In this document: positions 24,876-33,253 of the stretch, piece after piece | How positions within the stretch are numbered: the first letter of the stretch is position 1 | How the letters are laid out: every line of letters begins with the position of its first letter | NCBI GenBank assembly: GCA_028278455.1 | Contig: JANQEH010000169.1 | Span: 1-37,401, forward strand | DNA: 37,401 nucleotides | Direction of reading: 5' to 3' | DNA from: a bacterium | Lineage (GTDB): Bacteria; SM23-31 | Program-made: the position numbers and the translations under genes | Notes under the pieces: generated by a model | What the model was told of the DNA's origin: nothing | Seen by the model: only the letters and a program-made list of their open reading frames with translations | Database searches by the model: none

Positions 24876-27867
24876 CAAAAAAGTCCTTAAATGTAAATTT
24901 CCAGGATTTCCTGAGCCCATCAATATCTGAGCTTATTATTATATTACCCGAGCCATCTTCAATCAGAAGCTCAGGTTTCTCAGTTGTCGTTCCTATCAGT
25001 GAGAAGGTATTATCTCCCATAGCCGTCTCAAAAGCTTCTCTATCTGATTCTGCTACAGTAATTATGAACCTGCTATTAGATTCGCTGAAGAGTATTTTAT
25101 CAGGTTCACTACATTTTACTGTTGGGATAGATGAAACGTCAATTTCCATCCCGTATCCGCCTGCCATCACCATCTTTGCGAATCCAACACCAAGTCCGCC
25201 AAGTGTTGGAGTGTGGATCGAATGCGCAAGTTCACTACCGGTTATCTTTTCAATCGCTCTGTAAAGCTTTAGTGCTTTTTCAGGATCGACTTTTGGAACA
25301 TTCTTTCCGGCAGAGGTAATGTTTTCATCCTGTTCAGTGACCATTCTGTAATATTCCGAACTTCCCAATTCATCGAAAGTTTCACCTGCTATATAAACAA
25401 GGTCTCCGGGTAGTTTTATATCCATGGTAACGGCTTTTGTGATGTCATTCATCTTTGCTATTACCGAAAACAGCAGGGTAGGAGGTATTGATATTTTCTT
25501 ACCTTCGAGGATGCAATCATTCTTCATACTGTCCTTGCCGGATATACACGGCACATTATAGGCTGTTGTGAAGTCAAACAGTGCTTTATTAGCTCTTACA
25601 AGCTGAGCAAGTTTATAATGCCCATCAGGTGTTTTCTCAGATTGTACAGGATCCGGCCAGCAGAAATTATCAAGCCCAGCTGCCTGATCCAGAGTTCCAC
25701 CTGTGCTTATTATTCTCCTGACGGCCTCGTCGATTACTGACGCTGCCATGTGATACGTGTCAATATCCGAATAAGAAGGATTCTTTCCTTCAGCAAGAAT
25801 AATTCCCTCTGTTGAGCCGTGTTCCACGATCACAACCGTTGCGTCCGAAGGAATATCCCGTTCAACACCGATAAACGGTTTTATTATATTCAAGCCCTTG
25901 ACTTCATGATCATATTGTCTCGATTTTCCCTCAATTGAGCAGATATTCAGCCTTCCAAGAAGGTTTTTCAATGTTTCCGTAATGTCTTTCGGGGTTGTGA
26001 ATTCCGGATCGATCAAAATCGGGGGTATCCATCTCGCTTTGAGCTCCATCTGAGGCAGCCCGTCATGCAGAAATTCCATATCAAGATATGCGACGGTCTC
26101 ATCCTTATGAATGACGTGAAATATCCCTGAATTGGTAAACTCACCCAGAACTGTCACCTCAACTCCGTATTTCTCAGCAAGACAGAATAATTCATCCTTG
26201 TTCTCAGGAGGTACTGCAAAAGACATTCTTTCCTGCGCCTCAGATATCAGTATTTCCCATGGATCGAGTCCCTGGTATTTAAGAGGTGCATTAGTTAAAT
26301 CCATATAACACCCGCCGGAAGACTGAGCCATTTCACCTACTGAGGAAGACAGACCTCCCGCACCATTGTCGGTCACAAATGAATATAATCCGAGATTTCT
26401 GGCGTGGATCAGGAAATCGTACAATTTTTTCTGCGTAATTGGATCGCCAATCTGTACAGCCTGAATTGGCGAGTCTTCATGCAGTTCTTCAGAAGAAAAA
26501 GTCGCACCGTGTATCCCGTCTTTTCCGATCCTGCCGCCTGCCATTACTATCAGATCACCCGGTGCTATTTTCTTTTCATGTGTTGGGTTGCCATTAATAG
26601 AAACAGGCATACTGCCTACAGTCCCGCAGAAAACAAGAGGTTTGCCAATATACCTTTCATCGAAATATTCCCAGCCCCTTGCATAAGGGATACCGCTCTG
26701 GTTGCCGCCGTCTATAACGCCTTTATGAACATTCTCTCTGATCCTGTTTGGGTGAAGGAGTCCGGAAGGCATTTTTTTATCGTAAAACGGTGATCCGAAA
26801 CAATACCCCCATACGTTGAAAAGCAGGTCCGCCCCGAGGCCTGTTCCCATTGGATCCCGATTTACACCAACTATACCTGTCAATGCTCCGCCATAAGGCT
26901 CAAGGGCTGAAGGCGTATTATGTGTTTCGACTTTATAAACAAGGTTAATCCTGTCGTTGAATTTAATAACACCTGCATTATCCTTAAATACAGAAAGCAG
27001 CCAGTCTACATCCTCACCAATTTTTTTTGTCGCACTCATAATATATGTTCTGAATAGGCTGTCGATCCTTTCCTTTTTACCGTCCTCTTCATAATCTATG
27101 ATGCAGTTGAATATTTTATGCTTACAGTGCTCAGACCACGTCTGAGCAAGGGATTCAAGTTCAACATCTGTAGCTTTATCTCCAATACCTGAAGATTTTC
27201 GCATTTCGATTATCTCATCCCGTGCAAAATATTCTTTAATGGAGCGCATCTCCTCAAGGCTCAAAGAGAGGCTTCTTTCCCTGCTGAGAGCCATCAATTC
27301 TTCATCACCGATATCAAGGTCTATTTTCTCGAGCCTGTAATCTGGTGTTCCCTTAACCTTCGGAAGAGCCGAATCGGGTTTGCTGTTGTACCATTCATCA
27401 AAGCTTTGAACCTTTATCGTTTCTATCAGTGTATTTCCGAGGAAATCCTCTGCAAGAGACAATACAGATTCCCGCGTCATTTCAGGTGCGGTTAAACGGT
27501 ACTGCTTGCCGGAGTATACCTTCTGCTGCTGTTCAAACTCAACCTTTAGAATGTCAGATATAGCTTCCCGGGCAGTGCCTCCTATACTGTCTGTTACGCC
27601 CGGTTTGAATCCTATCTCGACACACCAGTCGAATTTTCCGGTATCGAGTTTATTAAATGAATAATCCTGGGTAAGAGGATCCACAAAAACTTCCCTGACG
27701 GCATCATCCTTTTTTGAAGAATCCAGGGGCACATCCAATATATAAACAAAAACACTTCTTACGGATTCTACAGTCAGATCGAGAAATTTCCTTATATCAG
27801 TGCATACACTTTCCCCATATACATCCCTGCAGTCAGGTCTGTTAGCTACTTCAACTCTGTATTGCAT
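24862..27867 (-). CDS. purL: Phosphoribosylformylglycinamidine synthase, synthetase subunit with N-terminal PurS-like region
   Basis: ATP-dependent synthetase of 1001 aa that turns FGAR into FGAM, using ammonia from PurQ. Residues 1-130 hold two PurS-like halves (MQYRVEVANRPDCRDVYGES; FDWCVEIGFKPGVTDSIGGT), so the small PurS subunit appears to be fused on; no separate purS lies nearby. The linker signature QTWSEHCKHK is at 242-251. The synthetase core shows VETHNTPSALEPYGGALTGI, VTDNGAGGLSSSVGEMA and ISGKDSMKND. It is thus intermediate between the roughly 740 aa small PurL and the roughly 1300 aa PurL with a fused glutaminase. It is the first gene of a tight minus-strand run purL-purQ-reductase-synthase. 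Confidence 0.95.
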   Translation of the reverse strand: MQYRVEVANRPDCRDVYGESVCTDIRKFLDLTVESVRSVFVYILDVPLDSSKKDDAVREVFVDPLTQDYSFNKLDTGKFDWCVEIGFKPGVTDSIGGTAREAISDILKVEFEQQQKVYSGKQYRLTAPEMTRESVLSLAEDFLGNTLIETIKVQSFDEWYNSKPDSALPKVKGTPDYRLEKIDLDIGDEELMALSRERSLSLSLEEMRSIKEYFARDEIIEMRKSSGIGDKATDVELESLAQTWSEHCKHKIFNCIIDYEEDGKKERIDSLFRTYIMSATKKIGEDVDWLLSVFKDNAGVIKFNDRINLVYKVETHNTPSALEPYGGALTGIVGVNRDPMGTGLGADLLFNVWGYCFGSPFYDKKMPSGLLHPNRIRENVHKGVIDGGNQSGIPYARGWEYFDERYIGKPLVFCGTVGSMPVSINGNPTHEKKIAPGDLIVMAGGRIGKDGIHGATFSSEELHEDSPIQAVQIGDPITQKKLYDFLIHARNLGLYSFVTDNGAGGLSSSVGEMAQSSGGCYMDLTNAPLKYQGLDPWEILISEAQERMSFAVPPENKDELFCLAEKYGVEVTVLGEFTNSGIFHVIHKDETVAYLDMEFLHDGLPQMELKARWIPPILIDPEFTTPKDITETLKNLLGRLNICSIEGKSRQYDHEVKGLNIIKPFIGVERDIPSDATVVIVEHGSTEGIILAEGKNPSYSDIDTYHMAASVIDEAVRRIISTGGTLDQAAGLDNFCWPDPVQSEKTPDGHYKLAQLVRANKALFDFTTAYNVPCISGKDSMKNDCILEGKKISIPPTLLFSVIAKMNDITKAVTMDIKLPGDLVYIAGETFDELGSSEYYRMVTEQDENITSAGKNVPKVDPEKALKLYRAIEKITGSELAHSIHTPTLGGLGVGFAKMVMAGGYGMEIDVSSIPTVKCSEPDKILFSESNSRFIITVAESDREAFETAMGDNTFSLIGTTTEKPELLIEDGSGNIIISSDIDGLRKSWKFTFKDFFDGSS
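24884..24888 (-). promoter_or_regulatory. Shine-Dalgarno that decides the purQ start
   Basis: AAGGA on the minus strand ends 8 nt before the ATG at 24875 and lies inside the last codons of purL. It supports the shorter PurQ start with a 14-nt overlap. Confidence 0.7.
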
Positions 27868-28002
27868 ATTAATTCCGGTTTTTGGTTAGGATTTTCCAAG
27901 AAAAAGTATACGAATTTTTGATGATTTCTTCAATGCTTTTTTGGAGTATCTGCCGGGTTAACAATTAAGTTCAAAAAGTCCAGTTTTTAGGAACTACGTT
28001 TA

Positions 28003-28030
28003 TTGAGATAATGTTTTCTTTATTTAATGT
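28003..28030 (+). promoter_or_regulatory. Possible sigma70-like promoter for a small RNA
   Basis: TTGAGA (28003-28008) is followed after 16 nt by TAATGT (28025-28030). No plus-strand gene begins within 600 bp downstream, while a terminator-like hairpin stands 50 nt later. Confidence 0.35.
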
Positions 28031-28036
28031 AGTTCT

Positions 28037-28119
28037 TTGAGGAAGGAACGGGAAGAAAAACAGATAGTTTCTTACTTTTTGTGGACTGTAAAATTAGTTT
28101 ATGCTCCACAATTTTTTTT
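28037..28119 (+). ncRNA. Candidate small RNA, about 83 nt, between purL and a membrane-protein gene
   Basis: The expected transcript starts about 28037, runs through a purine-rich stretch (GGAAGGAACGGGAAG) and ends in the hairpin TTGTGGA (28079-28085) / TCCACAA (28105-28111), with inner TAAA/TTTA pairing, followed by eight T (28112-28119). The genes on both sides are on the minus strand, so the U-rich tail on the plus strand has no coding transcript to stop. No known family is recognised. It could also be chance sequence in an AT-rich gap. Confidence 0.35.
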
Positions 28120-28127
28120 ACCCGGTG

Positions 28128-28559
28128 TTATTTGAAAAGACGGCTCAGAATGTAACCGACAACTACACCTAGAAGGAATACGATTGTAAGGATCCTGTAA
28201 GTAATTACTTCTTTGCTGTGTCCTTTTTTTATCGCGATTATCGAAGCGAAGTATCCGATACCGTTCAGGATCCAGAAGAAAGGAAGTGACAGGATCTTAA
28301 CGAGAAACGGTCCGAGGATTGGTACGGCTCCTATCAGCACCATTAGTCCCGATAAAGCGGCAGTTAAGTAAGCTACTACAAAAAGGACAACTCCGAGTAT
28401 TTTCTTATCCAGGTCAAAATAAAGCCCAACTGAAAGGAGGATTATGATCAGCAGCCAGGAAAGAATTATTTTCCTGAAAACGCAGATATTATTCAGGAAT
28501 CTCTTAAACAGTCCGGGACGGTCATTTTCTTCTTTTATATCTTCGGTATCATTCTGCAT
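28128..28559 (-). CDS. Hypothetical membrane protein
   Basis: 143 aa, no family recognised. A charged cytoplasmic start (MQNDTEDIKEENDRPGLFKR) is followed by four hydrophobic segments: about 29-47 (IILSWLLIIILLSVGLYF), 54-80 (ILGVVLFVVAYLTAALSGLM, running on through VLIGAVP), 83-110 (GPFLVKILSLPFFWILNGIG) and 121-140 (ILTIVFLLGVVVGYILSRLF). There are no conserved charged residues inside the helices that would suggest a transporter. It is divergent from korA (94 bp between starts) and lies 260 bp from purL, so it is probably its own transcript. Confidence 0.75.
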   Translation of the reverse strand: MQNDTEDIKEENDRPGLFKRFLNNICVFRKIILSWLLIIILLSVGLYFDLDKKILGVVLFVVAYLTAALSGLMVLIGAVPILGPFLVKILSLPFFWILNGIGYFASIIAIKKGHSKEVITYRILTIVFLLGVVVGYILSRLFK

Positions 28560-28640
28560 AATGTCGTAAAGTAAATAAAAACAATGTTAAAATTTGTAAT
28601 TATAATTTAATCTTTTAATGTATTTATGCAATTAAAATTT

Positions 28641-28647
28641 AAGGAGA
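28641..28647 (+). promoter_or_regulatory. Shine-Dalgarno supporting the TTG start of korA
   Basis: AAGGAGA ends 6 nt before the TTG at 28654. No ATG at a better distance is in frame nearby. Confidence 0.75.
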
Positions 28648-28653
28648 TAAAAA

Positions 28654-30630
28654 TTGAGCAGTGATCATTCAAACACGATTGAGGGTGTAGAGTTAGACAC
28701 TGAAGATCTTCTCGATAAAAATACCGGAAAGGATGTTATCGTAAATGAAATAAGCCTTCTGGTTAGCGCAGAGCAGGGAAAAGGAGTTAATACTGCCGGT
28801 GATCTGATAGCTTCGGCATGCGCACATATGGGATTGTACGTTTTTCAGAATATAGAGTATCACTCCAATATCGTCGGCAAGAATTCTTATACACGACTTC
28901 TCCTATCAGAAAATCCTGTCTGTTCGCACCATGATAAAAGCGATGTTGCCATTCTTCTGGGCGCAGATGCTATGGTACATGCATTGGATAAGGTAAAGGC
29001 AGGGGGAGCAGTAATTTATAATACGGAAGACACAAAGAAACACTTCGTTCCTCAGGTTGAGGCAGATGCTGCTTTAGAAAAGATCGAGAGCAAGGATATC
29101 ATATCATACGGCATTCCAGCCGGTACACTGATCCGAAAGATCTCTAACGCAAAAGAGATCAAACCTGCAGTTCTGTCTAAGATGGTCAATATAATGCTTG
29201 TAGGAGCCACGTATGCGGTCCTTGGAGCAGAAATTGAAATGGTCTATAAGGCAATTGATTATTTCTTCAGCAAGAAACCGAAACTCATTCCATCAAATAA
29301 GGAAGCTGCAAAACTTGGATTTGATTATATAAAGGATAATTTTTCATCTCCGTTTCCCCTAAAAATAAAGGATATTACTGAAAAGATCAGAAAAGATGAT
29401 CACAGACTGGTGATGAAAGGTACGGACGCCATGGCTCTGGGGGCTATTAATGCAGGTATGCTCTTTTATGTTTACTACCCTATCACCCCGGCATCTGATA
29501 CAGGTGATCTGCTCGATGCCTTAAAATACAAGGCAAATATACTTGTTGAACAGGCTGAAGATGAGATCGCTGCGATGAGCAGTGCAGTAGGAGCCGGAAG
29601 GGCAGGTGTAAGGGCAATGTGCGGTACATCAGGCCCCGGTTTTGATCTTAAGACCGAAGCTCTCGGAATGGCGATCATGAATGAGGATCCGGTCGTCATA
29701 CTTCTTGCTCAGCGACCCGGCCCAAGTACGGGACTTCCAACAAGGGGTGACCAGTCGGATCTTCTTCTTTCTCTATTTTCCAGCCATGGCGGAGCAGAAA
29801 GAATAGTCATGATGCCCGGTGATGTCGAAGAAATATTCTATATGTCCCAGGAAGCTTTTAACCATGCCGATGTATACCAGATGCCTGTCGTTTTTGTAAC
29901 CGATAAACACCTGATGAACAGCGCTGAAACCGTTGCGCCGTTCGATCTGAACAGGATCCCGATTGAAAGGGGACAGATACTTACTCAGGAAGATTTCGAC
30001 TCAGGGAAGATCTCCGATTATAAAAGGTATGAATTCACCGAAAATGGAATTTCTCCGAGATCCCTCCCCGGCATTGAAGGCGGCCAGTACAACAGCTCGA
30101 CCGATGAACATACCGAATACGGTATCATCACTGACGATGCAGATAACAGAGTTGCGTTCAACAACAAACGTTTCAAAAAACTCGAGCAGGCCGACAAAGA
30201 TATTTCTACTGATAATAGAGTTGAAGTTTACGGAGATGACGGTGCTGATATTTCCGTCGTGGCATGGGGAGGTACAAAAGGCCCGATCCTCGACGGGATG
30301 AAGCTAATGCAGAAAGAAGGTTACAGCGTCAATTTCATACAGATCAAGTATGCTTCTCCGTTTCCCGCCAAGACAGTTAGAGAGTTTCTTGATAAGGCTG
30401 ATAGGGCCGTGATCATTGAAGAAAACAGAATGAGCCTTGTTTCAGAAGACGGAACATTTGTCAAACGAGGACAGATGGAGACACTTATCAGGATGCAGAC
30501 AGGTTATACTTTTAAAAGACGCATCCTCAAGGAGAACGCCCGGCCATTTTCGATGGAAGAAATAAGAGATTATCTATGGCAGTTCATCTCGGATGATGAC
30601 CTGGAATCAATAAATGGAGACAGAGTATAA
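28654..30630 (+). CDS. korA: 2-oxoacid:ferredoxin oxidoreductase, fused gamma-alpha subunit
   Basis: 658 aa. Residues about 30-210 are the gamma domain (LLVSAEQGKGVNTAGDLIAS, HSNIVGKNSYTRLLLSENP), and about 250-658 the alpha subunit: GTDAMALGAINAGM, YPITPASDTGDLLDAL, AEDEIAAMSSAVGAGRAGVR, MCGTSGPGF and RPGPSTGLPTRGDQSD. This fused layout is that of 2-oxoglutarate:ferredoxin oxidoreductase (KorA), which makes succinyl-CoA and reduced ferredoxin from 2-oxoglutarate and CoA; reversed, it serves the reductive TCA cycle. Other 2-oxoacids are possible. Translation starts at TTG with AAGGAGA upstream. Its stop overlaps the korB start by one base (TAATG). Confidence 0.92.
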   Translation: MSSDHSNTIEGVELDTEDLLDKNTGKDVIVNEISLLVSAEQGKGVNTAGDLIASACAHMGLYVFQNIEYHSNIVGKNSYTRLLLSENPVCSHHDKSDVAILLGADAMVHALDKVKAGGAVIYNTEDTKKHFVPQVEADAALEKIESKDIISYGIPAGTLIRKISNAKEIKPAVLSKMVNIMLVGATYAVLGAEIEMVYKAIDYFFSKKPKLIPSNKEAAKLGFDYIKDNFSSPFPLKIKDITEKIRKDDHRLVMKGTDAMALGAINAGMLFYVYYPITPASDTGDLLDALKYKANILVEQAEDEIAAMSSAVGAGRAGVRAMCGTSGPGFDLKTEALGMAIMNEDPVVILLAQRPGPSTGLPTRGDQSDLLLSLFSSHGGAERIVMMPGDVEEIFYMSQEAFNHADVYQMPVVFVTDKHLMNSAETVAPFDLNRIPIERGQILTQEDFDSGKISDYKRYEFTENGISPRSLPGIEGGQYNSSTDEHTEYGIITDDADNRVAFNNKRFKKLEQADKDISTDNRVEVYGDDGADISVVAWGGTKGPILDGMKLMQKEGYSVNFIQIKYASPFPAKTVREFLDKADRAVIIEENRMSLVSEDGTFVKRGQMETLIRMQTGYTFKRRILKENARPFSMEEIRDYLWQFISDDDLESINGDRV

Positions 30631-31739
30631 TGGAAAAAACAACGATAGAGAAAAAAATGAAATACTCCGATCTTAACGATCCGGATGTTAACGACTGGTG
30701 TCCCGGCTGCGGCGATAACGGGATAAGGACTTCAATATCAAAGGCTATGGTCGAACTCACGAATGATACTGAATATACACGTACTATCGCTTTTTTCAGT
30801 GATAACGGCAAAAGCACTGATCTTGCTGTATCCGGAGAAGAAGGGCATGTAGAAGATGTCGCTCTTCAGGCAGGATTCGACCGCAGTGAGGTTCATAATG
30901 GGCTTCGAACAGCAGATGTAATGATGGTTACGGGGATAGGCTGCAGTGCAAAGATGACCAACCAATTCAGGAAAATATATACATTTCATTCCCTACATGG
31001 CAGGGCTTTGCCCGTTGCGCAGGGGATCAAACTGGCGAATTGGGATCTCGAGGTTATCGCCTCGATGGGAGACGGTGACGGACTCGGTATAGGCGGGAAC
31101 CACTTTTTCCATGCCGGAAGAAAGAATATAGATATGACTGTCCTTATCCATGATAACCAGGTCTACGGGCTTACAAAGGGGCAGCAATCCCCAACGATGC
31201 TTAAAGATATGAAGACAAAGTCTATGGCCGCCCCGGCGATAAAAGAAGGGGTTAATCCTCTCACTGCTGCAATTGGAGCACAATTCACTTTCGTTGCACA
31301 GAGTTACAGCAACGCCGTCAAGCATCTTGTCGAGACTATCAAGACCGGTGTAAAACACAAAGGAACTTCTTTTATTAACGTTCTGCAGACCTGCCCGACT
31401 TATAACGATATATTCACTGACAAATTCTTCAAGACAAGACTTCATGACCTGAGCGAACTTGATGAGAATTACGATCCGGTTGTCCGCTCGCTCGATGAGA
31501 AAAACCGGAAACGCGCAGAGGCTTATGCATTGGCAGAGGAAGGATATATGAGGCTGAATCCGGAAGACGGCGAACGGGAAAGTTTCAAAGGACTATATTA
31601 CCAGGACCTTACAGCGCTTCCACTTGAATATATCTGGTCTCAGAAGATAGGAACAACACCCCTCGCAAAGAGAGATATAACCGATCCCGAAAGAAAAAAG
31701 GTCGTAGGCAGCCTATTCGAGACCTATCGAAGATTGTAA
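30630..31739 (+). CDS. korB: 2-oxoacid:ferredoxin oxidoreductase, beta subunit (TPP-binding)
   Basis: 369 aa partner of the preceding gene. DWCPGCGDNG (22-31) carries Cys24 and Cys27 of the 4Fe-4S site, GIGCSAKM (102-109) a further cysteine, LHGRALPVAQGIKLAN is the family hallmark, and MGDGDGLGIGGNH (146-158) with DNQVYGLTKGQQSPT (175-189) bind thiamine diphosphate and magnesium. Between the N-terminal CPGCG helix and GIGCS there is an insert of roughly 45 residues (about 48-97) that I do not expect from typical KorB, which explains part of the extra length. No ferredoxin domain is attached, so electrons leave through a separate ferredoxin. Confidence 0.92.
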   Translation: MEKTTIEKKMKYSDLNDPDVNDWCPGCGDNGIRTSISKAMVELTNDTEYTRTIAFFSDNGKSTDLAVSGEEGHVEDVALQAGFDRSEVHNGLRTADVMMVTGIGCSAKMTNQFRKIYTFHSLHGRALPVAQGIKLANWDLEVIASMGDGDGLGIGGNHFFHAGRKNIDMTVLIHDNQVYGLTKGQQSPTMLKDMKTKSMAAPAIKEGVNPLTAAIGAQFTFVAQSYSNAVKHLVETIKTGVKHKGTSFINVLQTCPTYNDIFTDKFFKTRLHDLSELDENYDPVVRSLDEKNRKRAEAYALAEEGYMRLNPEDGERESFKGLYYQDLTALPLEYIWSQKIGTTPLAKRDITDPERKKVVGSLFETYRRL

Positions 31740-31751
31740 AAAAAAACGTAT

Positions 31752-31780
31752 TTGCATTATCGAAAATGCTTTAGTATATT
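31752..31780 (+). promoter_or_regulatory. Sigma70-like promoter inside the korB downstream region
   Basis: TTGCAT (31752-31757), a 17-nt spacer and TATATT (31775-31780). The expected start near 31787 coincides with the first base pairs of the hairpin series described next. No plus-strand gene follows in the window. Confidence 0.55.
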
Positions 31781-31785
31781 ACGGC

Positions 31786-31904
31786 CAATCTATTGATTCA
31801 GTTTGACTGACTTTGGTAGATTGACCTATTAATACGGATAGGTTGGGAAAATGGACACCTGTGCATCACCGGTTTTCCGGCCGTGCAGGTGTTCTTTTTA
31901 TTTT
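31786..31904 (+). ncRNA. Candidate structured small RNA, about 118 nt, downstream of korB
   Basis: Three consecutive perfect hairpins: (1) CAATCTA (31786-31792) with TAGATTG (31817-31823), containing an inner TCAGT/ACTGA hairpin (31798-31802, 31806-31810); (2) ACCTAT (31824-31829) with ATAGGT (31838-31843); (3) ACACCTG (31855-31861) with CAGGTGT (31886-31892), closed by an inner CCGG-TTTT-CCGG, followed by TCTTTTTATTTT. Hairpins 1 and 2 abut with no gap. A promoter match places the start at hairpin 1. I recognise no known RNA family. The alternative is that the whole element is the 3' UTR and terminator of korAB. Confidence 0.5.
31855..31904 (+). terminator. Rho-independent terminator (korAB and/or the small RNA)
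   Basis: A 7-bp outer stem ACACCTG/CAGGTGT and an inner CCGG/CCGG stem around TTTT are followed by a T-rich tail (31892-31904). It is the first strong terminator after korB, 116 nt past its stop. Confidence 0.75.
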
Positions 31905-31998
31905 GTTGGGGAACTAATTGATAGATTATTAAATGACAAATATGTAATTGAAGTTGGGACTTGATTTATCAAGTTCTTAAAGATATTCATTCATAGGG

Positions 31999-32056
31999 AG
32001 ACAGACAGGAATGTCTGTCTTACTGCATTGATCAGAAACGCAGGCTAAGGCCTGTG
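31999..32056. repeat. Two intergenic palindromes beside REP-like copy 2
   Basis: AGACAGACA (31999-32007) and TGTCTGTCT (32012-32020) form a perfect 9-bp stem with loop GGAA. CGCAGGC (32039-32045) pairs with GCCTGTG (32050-32056) around TAAG, with one G-T pair. They precede the 30-bp repeat at 32101 and fill the gap 31905-32134 that holds no gene. Their look is that of dispersed intergenic repeats, though only one copy of each is present in this window. Confidence 0.6.
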
Positions 32057-32100
32057 GCTACCTGTATCTATCAGACCATTAAGTCAATAATAAATTCTCT

Positions 32101-32130
32101 TGTCATCCTGAACTTGTTTCAGGATCTAAT
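32101..32130 (+). repeat. REP-like palindromic repeat, copy 2
   Basis: Identical over 30 bases to 2019-2048, with the 8-bp arms at 32105-32112 and 32118-32125. It lies directly behind the stop codon of the minus-strand propeller gene (32135), as a 3'-flanking element. Confidence 0.85.
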
Positions 32131-32134
32131 ATAC

Positions 32135-33253
32135 TCAGTAATTATAATTGATCTTATAAGCAACAACAGGATTATTCTCGACCGGGGTAGGTGGTGTATA
32201 GAGTTTACCATTCCTGATCTCGCTGAACCAGGAAATCATATCAGTCTTGAATGTATATAGAAATATACCATCATTGTCAAAAATATCGACTCTTGTATTC
32301 ACCATGAATGACTGGTAACAATCAAGCGTTGATTCTCCGACGATCACCCAGACAAGATCATTTTCATCAACCATTATTTTACTTACAACCGGGGGATATT
32401 TGGGTAGTGGTTTATATCTACCTGCTTTTATCTGCCTTTTAAAACGATCATTATACCAGCCTGTGATCTCCTGAGAATACGGCTCCCGTTCATAGACTCT
32501 TCCGAAAGAACCTATCCTGCTGCCGTTAATATCGTATTTGTGAATAATGTATTGGTCACGTATTTCAGGAAAATAGATATGCAGATCCGAATTAACCGCA
32601 ACGTATGTTGGCTGAAAAGCAAAATCGTCGAAGAAATGTGCATCAAGTGATGCAATGACCGTATCGATCTTCAAGTCATTAGTATATCTCGCTATAGCGT
32701 ATTTTCTCAGGTTAGAGCCATCCAGATCATCCGCACAGAATGAGGAAAGGTAAAATTTACCAAAAGGAGAGAAGAATTGACCAAACATACCAAAGGAATT
32801 ATTTCCCGGATAAAAAGTTGATTTTAGTGTTATAAAATCCAGATATTCCCCTTCCATATTCCATATCTTTATTCCTTTATACCTTTCATGCAAATGAATT
32901 TTGTTATCAAATATAGCAAAATTATCCAGTTTTTCAAATTCTCTGGGTCCCTGACCGTAGCTACCCATTCTTTTAATGAAATCTCCCTTTGTATCGAATA
33001 CTGATAAAATTCTTTGACTGTTATCCAGTATGAATAAATTACCGTTCTCATCAACCTCCATTTGAGATACATCTTCAAAATAATGATTTTCACTGTCGGC
33101 AGGGTGGATCTCGAACAGCTTCTCTAGAGTCACGAATTCTCTGTCATTGTATTTCGGTTCTTTATTGAGAAGGAATGTTCCGGGATCATGATTTTTATCT
33201 GAGCAGTTGATAAGTATCAATGATGATAAAATTGCTGAGCAGATTGCTCTCAT
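32135..33253 (-). CDS. 6-bladed beta-propeller lipoprotein
   Basis: 372 aa. The lipoprotein signal reads MRAICSAILSSLILINC, with Cys17 the probable lipidated residue; Asn at -1 is unusual. The rest shows NHL/6-bladed propeller repeats: MEVDENGNLFILDNSQRILS then VFDTKGDFIKRMGSYGQGPR, EFEKLDNFAIFDNKIHLHER, IKIWNMEGEYLDFITL, IHKYDINGSRIGSFGRV, KIMVDENDLVWVIVGE. GQGPREF is the typical loop of Bacteroidota 6-bladed propeller proteins, whose ligands are largely unknown. Its ATG overlaps the stop of the upstream STN gene by 4 nt (33250-33253), so the two are translationally coupled and may form one envelope complex. Confidence 0.85.
   Translation of the reverse strand: MRAICSAILSSLILINCSDKNHDPGTFLLNKEPKYNDREFVTLEKLFEIHPADSENHYFEDVSQMEVDENGNLFILDNSQRILSVFDTKGDFIKRMGSYGQGPREFEKLDNFAIFDNKIHLHERYKGIKIWNMEGEYLDFITLKSTFYPGNNSFGMFGQFFSPFGKFYLSSFCADDLDGSNLRKYAIARYTNDLKIDTVIASLDAHFFDDFAFQPTYVAVNSDLHIYFPEIRDQYIIHKYDINGSRIGSFGRVYEREPYSQEITGWYNDRFKRQIKAGRYKPLPKYPPVVSKIMVDENDLVWVIVGESTLDCYQSFMVNTRVDIFDNDGIFLYTFKTDMISWFSEIRNGKLYTPPTPVENNPVVAYKINYNY

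Noticed and set aside
32054-32260. 68-codon plus-strand frame containing VILNLFQDLI
   Set aside because: Again a translation of the REP-like repeat (copy 2), running antisense into the end of the propeller gene.
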